Shown: one piece after another, positions 1 to 5,133 of the stretch | How positions within the stretch are numbered: the first letter of the stretch is position 1 | How the letters are laid out: each line of letters starts with the position of its first letter | Assembly (NCBI GenBank): GCA_030637205.1 | Contig: DAOVVL010000165.1 | Location: 1-5,133 of the forward strand | From: Thalassospiraceae bacterium | GTDB taxonomy: Bacteria > Pseudomonadota > Alphaproteobacteria > Rhodospirillales > Magnetovibrionaceae | Direction of reading: 5' to 3' | DNA: 5,133 nucleotides | Notes under the pieces: model-generated | What the model was told of the DNA's origin: nothing | The model's input: the letters and a program-made list of their open reading frames with translations, nothing else | Database searches by the model: none | Translations under genes and position numbers: made by a program

Positions 1-523
1 GCAAGCGTGCCGATTTCCAGGCGGCTTTGGCGCCCTCAACGTTGGCCCATGCCGCTTTTCGGTCTTTCGCAAGGTTTGCGGGCGTGTCCGCCGGGCTTTC
101 GCCCAGCATTTCCGGGGCTTCGGGGGCCATGATCAGTTCGGTGGGAAATTCCATGCCTGACAATTTGCTGAGTTTGGCGCGAATTTCGCGATTTGTTTCA
201 CGTTCCGCGTCGCGCTTGATGCGGCCACTTTCGTACATTTCCGTCAGGCGTTTTTGCTCAACCGCATCGCCATTACGTTCGGCCCGGCGCGCGCCTAAAA
301 AAGCCCCGGTGCTTTGTTCGTGGTAAAGCTGGACCACCAGATCAGATACGTGCAGATCGTAATAAAGCGCCAACGCATCGAGCTTGCCCGCGTCCGCCCC
401 TTTCATTTGTTCAACAAAAGCGACATCGGTTTGCGGCATTTGGGCAAACGCCTGTGGGGCCGAAATGATCAGGGTGCCAACAACGGCGAGCGCGAGCGCG
501 GACTTCTTTATAATATTTTTCAA
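1..523 (-). CDS. Exported protein of unknown function, 3' end cut off by the window edge
   Basis: I do not recognise a family. The visible part is 174 residues and stays open to the left edge, so the C-terminus is missing. The N-terminus is a classic Sec signal peptide: KNIIKK at residues 2-7, a hydrophobic core to about residue 21, and a likely signal peptidase I site after AFA (about residue 27), so the mature protein should be periplasmic. The mature part is mostly helical and highly charged, especially residues 76-120, which are rich in Arg, Glu and Lys. An acidic and Pro-containing stretch follows at about 132-150. No Cys and no obvious copper-binding Met/His cluster is visible. I chose the TTG start at 523 because GAGGGG (537-532) lies 8 bases upstream. 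A GTG at 532 is in frame, but its ribosome binding site would be poor. The gene begins 12 bases after the stop of the thioredoxin-like gene, which suggests co-transcription and translational coupling. The reading frame is well supported; the function is unknown. Confidence 0.8.
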   Translation of the reverse strand, partial: MKNIIKKSALALAVVGTLIISAPQAFAQMPQTDVAFVEQMKGADAGKLDALALYYDLHVSDLVVQLYHEQSTGAFLGARRAERNGDAVEQKRLTEMYESGRIKRDAERETNREIRAKLSKLSGMEFPTELIMAPEAPEMLGESPADTPANLAKDRKAAWANVEGAKAAWKSARL

Positions 524-531
524 GTCACGCA

Positions 532-537
532 CCCCTC
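532..537 (-). promoter_or_regulatory. Ribosome binding site that decides the TTG start of the unknown exported protein
   Basis: On the minus strand this reads GAGGGG, 8 bases before TTG at 523-521, and it overlaps the TGA stop (538-536) of the upstream gene. The alternative GTG at 532-530 would begin on the last base of this motif, so the spacing favours TTG. Inference from spacing only. Confidence 0.55.
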
Positions 538-1063
538 AGCCGCCACTACGAATGAAATCAAGAAACGAGGTTCCATCTTTAAAAACACCGTTTGAAACAT
601 AGCGCCCGGCGGCAACAAACATACCGGGGTCCTGGTATCCGGTCAGGCGAAGCGCCTGTTGCCCATCTTTGCCATAAAACATGAACACCGGGGTCGCGCG
701 CACCCGGGTCTTGGCGGCGAATTCTTTTTCCGACATTTGCTCACCCTTGGGCGTGGTGACATCAAGGTCGCCTTTGTTATTAACCTCAATCAATACAAAT
801 TTTTCGTCATACAGACCCGTGACCTTGGGGTGCGGGTAAACGCGATTGCGCATCTTGTCGCAATAAGGGCAACCATTTTGATGAAACATCAACACCAGGT
901 TTTTGCCATCTGCGGCGGCGTCTGCAATTTCGCTGGGAAAGTCGTAATCCAGTGGCTCGACAATGAAATCCGCTGCCTCTGCTGTAACAGCGACAACGCT
1001 CATTGAAAAACCGCCCAACACGATTGCTGAGACGGCGAAAAGTCGAACAACGGCATTTGTCAT
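536..1063 (-). CDS. Periplasmic thioredoxin-fold protein with CPYC active site (SoxW/thioredoxin_2-like)
   Basis: The product is 175 residues. A signal peptide covers about residues 1-30 (hydrophobic from about 8 to 27, likely cleavage after AEA), placing the protein in the periplasm. The thioredoxin fold follows: a strand LVLMF at 56-60, the redox motif CPYC at 65-68, and the cis-proline loop ATP with Pro125 preceding the strand VFMFY. A conserved-looking G-Y pair at 142-143 closes the fold. About 30 residues between the active-site helix and the next strand (roughly 76-118) form an extra segment, as in SoxW-like and DsbD-gamma-like proteins. The role is probably thiol-disulfide exchange on exported proteins; reductant and substrate cannot be told. 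The ATG at 1063 was chosen because AAGGTG sits 9 bases upstream. An in-frame GTG at 1075 would give a slightly longer signal peptide but has no ribosome binding site. It follows the copper chaperone by 13 bases and shares its CueR-type promoter, which suggests a role in copper stress. The fold is firm; the subfamily name is tentative. Confidence 0.9.
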   Translation of the reverse strand: MTNAVVRLFAVSAIVLGGFSMSVVAVTAEAADFIVEPLDYDFPSEIADAAADGKNLVLMFHQNGCPYCDKMRNRVYPHPKVTGLYDEKFVLIEVNNKGDLDVTTPKGEQMSEKEFAAKTRVRATPVFMFYGKDGQQALRLTGYQDPGMFVAAGRYVSNGVFKDGTSFLDFIRSGG

Positions 1064-1072
1064 AATTTTTTT

Positions 1073-1078
1073 CACCTT
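1073..1078 (-). promoter_or_regulatory. Ribosome binding site of the thioredoxin-like gene
   Basis: On the minus strand this reads AAGGTG, 9 bases before ATG at 1063-1061. It overlaps the TAA stop (1079-1077) of the chaperone gene, so translation of the two genes is likely coupled. It supports ATG 1063 over GTG 1075. Confidence 0.6.
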
Positions 1079-1289
1079 AAGCGGCACCGGAAAATTCAAA
1101 CCCGGCATCTTCGACCGCCTGCTGGACCGCACCTGCGTCGGCACCCACAACACTGACCGTCTTGGCATCGAGGTCAACCACAACGTCTGCGCCCGGGGCT
1201 GCATCCTGAATGGCGTTGGTGACCGATTTTGCACAGCCCCCGCAGCTCATCCCCAGGACTTTATATGTATCTGAATTGGTATCTGGCAT
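1077..1289 (-). CDS. copZ: CopZ-like copper chaperone, single heavy-metal-associated domain
   Basis: This 70-residue cytoplasmic protein is one complete HMA (heavy-metal-associated) domain. The metal site GMSCGGC is at residues 13-19, with Met14, Cys16 and Cys19 forming the MxCxxC loop that binds one Cu(I). The babbab pattern follows: helix CAKSVTNAIQ, strand ADVVVDLDAKTVSVVG at about 34-49, helix AGAVQQAVEDAG at about 52-63, then a short end. The length is typical for free-standing chaperones. The family passes Cu(I) to the N-terminal domain of CopA ATPases, such as the one at the right of this window, and can exchange copper with CueR. ATG at 1289 is preceded by AGAGG six bases upstream. 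Longer in-frame extensions run into the promoter and lack family similarity. It is the first gene behind the CueR-type promoter at 1331-1361. The family is very likely; the metal is inferred as copper from the CopA and CueR neighbours, since an HMA domain alone could also serve mercury or other soft metals. Confidence 0.93.
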   Translation of the reverse strand: MPDTNSDTYKVLGMSCGGCAKSVTNAIQDAAPGADVVVDLDAKTVSVVGADAGAVQQAVEDAGFEFSGAA

Positions 1290-1295
1290 TTTGCA

Positions 1296-1300
1296 CCTCT
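1296..1300 (-). promoter_or_regulatory. Ribosome binding site of copZ
   Basis: AGAGG on the minus strand, 6 bases before ATG 1289-1287. It fixes the chaperone start and leaves a leader of about 35 bases from the predicted transcription start. Confidence 0.6.
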
Positions 1301-1330
1301 GAGACGTCCATTTGTACACGTTACCAGTGT

Positions 1331-1361
1331 CTTTTATCCCTTCCAGCGGCGGTAAGGTCAA
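1331..1361 (-). promoter_or_regulatory. CueR-type copper-responsive promoter of the copZ-thioredoxin operon
   Basis: Read on the minus strand, a -35 TTGACC (1361-1356) is followed by a spacer of exactly 19 bp (1355-1337) and a -10 TAAAAG (1336-1331). The 19-bp spacer, longer than the normal 17, is the hallmark of promoters activated by MerR-family proteins through DNA distortion. Inside it lies an inverted repeat, CCTTAC (1357-1352) and GGAAGG (1344-1339), separated by 7 bases. From memory, this is the same layout as the Escherichia coli copA operator, including the GCTGGAAGG half. Transcription should begin near 1324. The regulator encoded at 2539-2967 is the natural partner. Seen: the motif and spacing. 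Inferred: binding by CueR and copper induction. Confidence 0.82.
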
Positions 1362-1366
1362 CAGGC

Positions 1367-1389
1367 AAATGGGGGAACCGCCAACATTT
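1367..1389 (-). repeat. Imperfect inverted repeat between the deacetylase gene and the CueR promoter
   Basis: AAATG (1389-1385 on the minus strand) pairs with CATTT (1371-1367). A 2x2 mismatch and a further GG/CC pairing inside leave a 5-base loop. It lies 4 bases after the deacetylase stop codon and 5 bases before the -35 box. It could be a weak terminator insulating the two units, but it has no T-run and few G+C pairs, so it may be chance. Confidence 0.25.
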
Positions 1390-1392
1390 ATG

Positions 1393-2457
1393 CTACGGCT
1401 GGCCCAGAACTTTCATCATCACGGCACTAATTGGAACGATGCGCAAACCGCGCGCGCGCGCTTGCGGTAACCATGTTTTCAAAACATTAATCGTGGCCTC
1501 GCGCGGATGGCCGATGGCAATGGCAAAGCCCCGGCGCAGGGCCAGTGCTTCGGTTTGTTGGAGTTGTTTGATGACCGAGGCTTCGGTGGTTTCGTTGTCC
1601 AGAAACACGTTGCGTTCCAGATGTTGAAGACCCAACTGGATGGCTACTTTGCTGCCGACCGTGCGACCGCTGGTACGGGAATCGAGAAAGAACAAGCCGC
1701 GGCGCTTGATTTCAGCCAGCACGACGCGCATGCCGTCGGCGTCTTCGGTGAAACGGCTGCCCATGTGGTTGTTGACCGCAACGAAACCTTCGAAGCGATC
1801 CATGCCCCAGTTAATCAGCCCTTGCAGTTCCTGCGCGTTCATTGCCGTCAGTAACACATTGGGTCCGGCATCAATTGTTTTTGAAGTCGGCTCCATCGAC
1901 ATGTGCAGCATCAATTCGTGCCCGCCTTCGCGCGCCGCGTTGGTCTGCATTTGCAAATCATCGGCATAGGTCATAAACGCAAGTGTCAACGGTGCCGGCA
2001 ATTGCCAGATCCTTTCAGAGCGCCCCCGGTCCACCCCCATATCGTCGATCACGATGGCAATCATGGGGCCTGTGCCTTGGGACGTATCGGCAACGGCAAA
2101 TTTGCGCCACGGTTCGCTTGTTATGTTTGGCGCAGGTGTTTTCACAATCGCGACCCGTCTGGGTTCGTACACATCGCCCGTAAGCGTTTCTTCGTAAGGG
2201 GCTGTGGGCTTGAACGCGCTGGGCCGGGTTGGGTCCAGTACAGGCGCCGATGCAGATGGCGGGGCGAACGCGGATCCGGTCGGTGCATTGGCAACGTCAC
2301 TTTCACTGGCGCCAAAAAGAATGCCCGCTACGAAGTATCCGCCGATGGCAGCACCACTGATGAACAAAACCCCAAGTGCCACCCACAACCGTTCACGGTT
2401 AAGTGCAGCCTTGCGTTTTCGTTTGAATCGTTTGCCCTTGGGCTTTTTGGAAGCCAC
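1393..2457 (-). CDS. YibQ-type divergent polysaccharide deacetylase, membrane-anchored
   Basis: The product is 354 residues. It begins with a very basic cytoplasmic tail (about residues 4-23, rich in Lys and Arg), then one membrane segment at about 25-49. A low-complexity Ala/Pro/Ser linker runs to about 115, and the catalytic-type domain fills about 130-350 in the periplasm. The domain matches the divergent polysaccharide deacetylase family (Polysacc_deac_2, YibQ). It shows AIVIDDMG with Asp138/Asp139, LMLHMSMEP with His185, NNHMGSR with His231, FFLDSRTS at about 257-263, VFLDNE at 284-289 and IGHP at 315-318. The Asp and His residues are probable metal ligands by analogy with NodB-fold enzymes. 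The substrate is unknown; envelope glycans are the likely target. GTG at 2457 is the only start after an in-frame stop upstream, and its ribosome binding site is weak (AGG at 2465-2463). It lies 81 bases after cueR and has its own side of the CueR promoter, so it may ride on the copA-cueR transcript. No copper feature is evident in it. Confidence 0.9.
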   Translation of the reverse strand: MASKKPKGKRFKRKRKAALNRERLWVALGVLFISGAAIGGYFVAGILFGASESDVANAPTGSAFAPPSASAPVLDPTRPSAFKPTAPYEETLTGDVYEPRRVAIVKTPAPNITSEPWRKFAVADTSQGTGPMIAIVIDDMGVDRGRSERIWQLPAPLTLAFMTYADDLQMQTNAAREGGHELMLHMSMEPTSKTIDAGPNVLLTAMNAQELQGLINWGMDRFEGFVAVNNHMGSRFTEDADGMRVVLAEIKRRGLFFLDSRTSGRTVGSKVAIQLGLQHLERNVFLDNETTEASVIKQLQQTEALALRRGFAIAIGHPREATINVLKTWLPQARARGLRIVPISAVMMKVLGQP

Positions 2458-2477
2458 CGTCGCCTGCGCCTTTGTTG

Positions 2478-2489
2478 GATCAAATGATC
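2478..2489. repeat. 12-bp palindrome upstream of the deacetylase gene
   Basis: GATCA-AA-TGATC is a perfect two-armed palindrome 20 bases before the GTG start, in the 81-base gap between cueR and the deacetylase gene. It could be a small operator or chance. The rest of this gap (2458-2538) shows no convincing promoter and no intrinsic terminator after cueR. Confidence 0.25.
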
Positions 2490-2538
2490 TTCATTGGCTA
2501 AACCAGCGTCGTGCAACCGTCAATGATTTGTGCAGGCT

Positions 2539-2967
2539 TTATTCGGCGGCATTTTCGGACACCTCGGTTTCACCCCCGCCAAGGCCCGCCAGATCGTTGA
2601 GGATCGGGCAATCGGGGCGATCATCACCATGACAGCACTGGGTCAGGTTTTTCAGGGTATCGCGAATGCTTTCCAGTTCAGCGATTTTGCTTTCCACTTC
2701 TTCAATGTGTTGAAGCGCGATGGATTTCACATCCGATGATGCGCGTTCGCCGTTCTGCCACAGGTCCAGAAGATTAGCGACTTCATCGACACTAAAGCCC
2801 AGATTTCGCGAACGCTTGATAAAGCGCAGAATCTGCACGTCCTTGTCTGCATAGTCGCGATAGCCGTTGGCGGCGCGCCCGGCAGGTTCAATCAGGCTAA
2901 TGGATTCGTAATAACGAATGGTCTTGGCCGTGACGCCGGATTTATGTGCTGCGGTTCCGATATTCAT
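2539..2967 (-). CDS. cueR: CueR/HmrR-type MerR-family copper-responsive transcription activator
   Basis: The product is 142 residues. A winged-helix DNA-binding domain with the MerR signature occupies about 1-70 (VTAKTIRYYES at 12-22, ENGYRDY-like NGYRDYA at 34-40). A dimerisation helix follows at about 80-108, and then the metal loop CCHGDDRPDCPI at 111-122. Cys112 and Cys120 fall at the same numbers as the Cu(I) ligands of E. coli CueR. Ser77 also matches the residue that marks sensors of monovalent ions, where mercury sensors have Cys. The alignment to E. coli CueR, recalled from memory, is gap-free over this part. An extra Cys111 and an acidic, Gly-rich tail (129-142) differ. It is expected to bind the 19-bp-spacer promoter at 1331-1361 and probably one before copA, and to activate both when Cu(I) binds. 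ATG 2967 lies one base after the ATPase stop, with a strong ribosome binding site. Function call is firm; Ag(I) or Au(I) response is also possible. Confidence 0.95.
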   Translation of the reverse strand: MNIGTAAHKSGVTAKTIRYYESISLIEPAGRAANGYRDYADKDVQILRFIKRSRNLGFSVDEVANLLDLWQNGERASSDVKSIALQHIEEVESKIAELESIRDTLKNLTQCCHGDDRPDCPILNDLAGLGGGETEVSENAAE

Positions 2968-2968
2968 G

Positions 2969-5133
2969 TTACGCGCCTCCCTTCCATTTTTTAAGCAATA
3001 GCGAATTGGTCACCACCGAAACGCTGCTCAGTGCCATTGCTGCCCCGGCAATGACCGGGCTTAACAAACCCATCGCGGCCAGCGGCAATGCAATTAAGTT
3101 ATAAAAGAATGCCCAGAATAAATTCTGGCGAATTTTGCGCACCGTTGCGCTTGAAATTGAAATCGCGTCCGCCACCAGTTCGGGTGCGCCGCGCATCAGG
3201 GTCACTTGTGCCGTGTGCATGGCAACATCGGTGCCGGTGCCCATGGCCATGCCGACATCCGCCGCCGCCAGCGCCGGGGCGTCGTTCACGCCGTCGCCGA
3301 CCATGGCAACCGTGTGGCCTTCGCTTTTCAGCTTTTCAATTACCGATGCCTTGTCTTCGGGCAACACTTCGGCAATCACATCTTCGGGGGCCAGCCCCAA
3401 ACGCGTTGCAATGGCGTGTGCCGTGCGTTCATTGTCGCCGGTCAGCATCACCGCGCGAATGCCTTGGTCTTTCAGCAAAGCCAGTGCCTCAGGCGCGGTT
3501 GCTTTCGGTTGATCGCCAACCGCGATCAGGCCGATCAGTTTATATGCACCCGATGACTGCTCAGTTGTTTTTTGCGCCGCCCACATTACGCCATTGCCGC
3601 TTTCTTCAAAATTTTGCGCGGCGTTTTCATAGGCCGAAAGATCAACGCCCTTCTCAAGCATCAAGCGGCGACTGCCGACAATGATCTCAAAGCCATCAAC
3701 CATCGCCTCGATGCCGCGCCCGGCCAACGCCTTGAAGGTATCGGGGGCTTGGGTTTGGATGTTCTTTTGTTTTGCATCCTCGATAAACGCTCTGGCCAGC
3801 GGATGTTCGCTGCCGGTTTGCGCGGATGCGACAAGGCGCAGCAGGTCATTTTCTTCAATATCCACGGCTATGATTTCGACCACCTTGGGGCGGCCTTCGG
3901 TCAGGGTTCCGGTTTTATCCAGCACCACGGTATCGACCTCGTGTGCCAGCTCAAGGGCTTCGGCGTCTTTAATCAAGATGCCATGTGACGCGGCCGATCC
4001 GGTGCCGACCATGATCGCGGTCGGTGTTGCCAAACCCAGCGCGCATGGGCACGCAATAACCAACACGGTCACCGCATTAATCAGGCCGACTTCCCATCCC
4101 CCACCCATCAACCACCAGGTGGCCCACGTTGCCAGCGCAATCACCACCACCACAGGTACAAACACGGCTGCAATCTGGTCCACCAGTTTTTGCACCGGGG
4201 CTTTTGATGCCTGCGCGCCCTGGATCATGCGAATGATGCCGCTCAAGGTGCTTTCACCACCCACCGTGGTGGCCTCAAGATGAATAAGCCCTTCGCCGTT
4301 GATGGAACCGCCCACAACCCGGTCGCCAACAGATTTTAAAACCGGAAGGCTTTCACCGGTCAGCAGGCTTTCATCGACACTGGTTTCACCTTTGGCGATG
4401 TCGCCATCAACCGCAATGCGTTCGCCGGGACGCACCACCACCACGTTGCCACGCACGACCGAGGCGGCGGGCACTTCGACTTCGACACCGTCGTCCGCCA
4501 ATACGTTGGCGGTTTCGGGGCGCAGCTTCATCAACGCACGAATGGCCCCGGTGGTGCCGCGCTTGGCCCGGCTTTCAAGGAAACGTCCCAACAAGATCAG
4601 CGTCAGCACGGTGGCCGATGCTTCAAAATATAGATCGCCTTCAAATCCTGCCACCACGCGCCACGTACTTAACGACCATGCCGCCATGGTGCCCAGCACG
4701 ACGAGCAAATCCATGTTGCCGCTTCCGGCTTTGAGCGCCTTCCATGCGGGTGAATAAAAACGCGCACCAAAGAAAAACTGCACCACACTGGCCAGCGCCA
4801 ATTGAACCGCGCCCGGAATTTCATAAGTGCTGATGCCCGCCAGCATCCACACCATCTGCGCAATCAATGGCAGCGTCAGAATGGCGGAGCCGACCAGATT
4901 AAGGCGGTCGCGACGCAAACGCCGGGCGGCGCGTTCATCTTCTTGTGATCCAAACGCCTGCGCGTTTTCAATGACGGTGGCGCTGTAGCCTGCTTTTTCG
5001 ACCGCGCGGATCACATCCACCGCGCTTAACGCACCCGCAGGCGCGCTAACGTGTGCGGTTTCATCGGCCAGGTTAACGGTGACTTTGGACACGCCGTCCA
5101 GTTTCGCCACAGCCTTTTCAATCCGCGACACAC
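2969..5133 (-). CDS. copA: Cu(I)-exporting P1B-1-type ATPase CopA, N-terminus outside the window
   Basis: About 720 residues are visible, and the gene continues beyond the right edge. Numbering from the codon at 5131, the remainder of an HMA domain spans 1-55. Its first residues VSRIEKAV normally follow GMTCxxC, so the GTG there is an internal Val, not a start. The two bases before it (GT) fit a TGT Cys. Eight membrane segments follow, at about 77-96, 106-122, 139-157, 167-184, 321-341, 347-372, 672-690 and 691-712. The actuator has TGES at 258-261, the membrane metal site is CPC at 361-363, and the phosphorylation site is DKTGT at 405-409. SEHP is at 441-444, TGDN at 564-567 and GDGVND at 612-617. 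Tyr677-Asn678 and Met699/Ser702-Ser703 are the additional Cu(I) ligands of the P1B-1 class. It uses ATP to move Cu(I), and probably Ag(I), from cytoplasm to periplasm, receiving copper from CopZ. The stop lies one base from cueR. Every catalytic motif is intact. Confidence 0.97.
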   Translation of the reverse strand, partial: VSRIEKAVAKLDGVSKVTVNLADETAHVSAPAGALSAVDVIRAVEKAGYSATVIENAQAFGSQEDERAARRLRRDRLNLVGSAILTLPLIAQMVWMLAGISTYEIPGAVQLALASVVQFFFGARFYSPAWKALKAGSGNMDLLVVLGTMAAWSLSTWRVVAGFEGDLYFEASATVLTLILLGRFLESRAKRGTTGAIRALMKLRPETANVLADDGVEVEVPAASVVRGNVVVVRPGERIAVDGDIAKGETSVDESLLTGESLPVLKSVGDRVVGGSINGEGLIHLEATTVGGESTLSGIIRMIQGAQASKAPVQKLVDQIAAVFVPVVVVIALATWATWWLMGGGWEVGLINAVTVLVIACPCALGLATPTAIMVGTGSAASHGILIKDAEALELAHEVDTVVLDKTGTLTEGRPKVVEIIAVDIEENDLLRLVASAQTGSEHPLARAFIEDAKQKNIQTQAPDTFKALAGRGIEAMVDGFEIIVGSRRLMLEKGVDLSAYENAAQNFEESGNGVMWAAQKTTEQSSGAYKLIGLIAVGDQPKATAPEALALLKDQGIRAVMLTGDNERTAHAIATRLGLAPEDVIAEVLPEDKASVIEKLKSEGHTVAMVGDGVNDAPALAAADVGMAMGTGTDVAMHTAQVTLMRGAPELVADAISISSATVRKIRQNLFWAFFYNLIALPLAAMGLLSPVIAGAAMALSSVSVVTNSLLLKKWKGGA
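2976..2982 (-). promoter_or_regulatory. Ribosome binding site of cueR, inside the copA 3' end
   Basis: AGGGAGG on the minus strand, 8 bases before ATG 2967-2965. It lies within the last codons (Lys-Gly-Gly-Ala) of the ATPase gene, so cueR has no separate leader here and is probably translated by coupling from the copA message. Confidence 0.75.

Noticed and set aside
1064..1234. N-terminal extension of the thioredoxin-like protein to base 1234
   Set aside because: It would overlap most of the copZ gene in another frame and would bury the signal peptide internally; ATG 1063 has a proper ribosome binding site.
1290..1361. N-terminal extension of CopZ to a TTG at 1361
   Set aside because: That TTG is the first triplet of the -35 box, the extra residues do not match the HMA family, and ATG 1289 has AGAGG at good spacing.
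2499..2523. Possible sigma-70 promoter for the deacetylase gene beginning with TTGACG on the minus strand
   Set aside because: With spacers of 16 to 19 bases no acceptable -10 hexamer appears; the 17-bp option gives only TAGCCA.
2500..2538. Search for an intrinsic terminator after cueR
   Set aside because: No G+C-rich hairpin followed by a T-run is present, so read-through into the deacetylase gene remains possible.
1903..2632. Plus-strand open frames opposite the deacetylase and cueR genes
   Set aside because: They cross the boundary between two well-supported minus-strand genes and show no domain signature; they are mirror frames.
3088..4757. Several long open frames on the plus strand opposite copA
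   Set aside because: They lie antisense to a gene with every P-type ATPase motif intact, read as compositionally biased Arg/Pro/Ser/Ala strings, and have no recognisable domain or good ribosome binding site.
5129..5131. GTG at 5131 as the start of copA
   Set aside because: The encoded VSRIEKAV normally follows the GMTCxxC metal motif inside the HMA domain, so the codon is internal and the true start lies outside the window.

Overview
All five complete or partial genes that can be supported, plus one truncated gene at the left edge, read leftward on the minus strand, so in transcription order the window runs from base 5133 down to base 1. The content points to an alphaproteobacterium, perhaps a Rhodospirillales-like marine or freshwater lineage. 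The reasons are moderately high G+C, a CueR/HmrR-type copper regulator next to a P1B-1 ATPase, a YibQ-type divergent polysaccharide deacetylase with a single N-terminal membrane anchor, and densely packed genes. The genus cannot be fixed from the sequence alone.

Right half (5133-2539): a Cu(I)-exporting P-type ATPase (CopA type, N-terminus cut off by the window edge) is followed after one base by a CueR-type MerR regulator. The regulator's Shine-Dalgarno sequence lies inside the last codons of the ATPase gene. Middle (2457-1393): a membrane-anchored YibQ-family divergent polysaccharide deacetylase, with no obvious link to copper, sits between the regulator and the next copper gene. Left part (1361-1): a well-formed CueR-type promoter, with a -35 TTGACC, a 19-bp spacer carrying a CCTTAC/GGAAGG dyad, and a -10 TAAAAG, precedes a tight three-gene run. 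The run comprises a 70-residue CopZ-like heavy-metal-associated chaperone, a periplasmic thioredoxin-fold protein with a CPYC active site, and a secreted helical protein of unknown function that continues past the left edge. Each stop codon in this run touches or overlaps the ribosome binding site of the next gene.

Working model (inference): cytoplasmic Cu(I) is sensed by CueR, which activates the promoter at 1331-1361 and presumably another upstream of copA outside the window. CopZ carries Cu(I) in the cytoplasm and CopA pumps it to the periplasm. The thioredoxin-like protein and the unknown exported protein would be co-induced in the periplasm, possibly to handle copper-damaged thiols or to bind or escort copper. 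Pairing a copper chaperone with an exported thiol oxidoreductase and an unrecognised exported protein behind a CueR promoter is the most interesting feature here. The core copper-efflux genes themselves are conventional. No RNA genes, mobile elements, CRISPR arrays or insertion sequences were seen.
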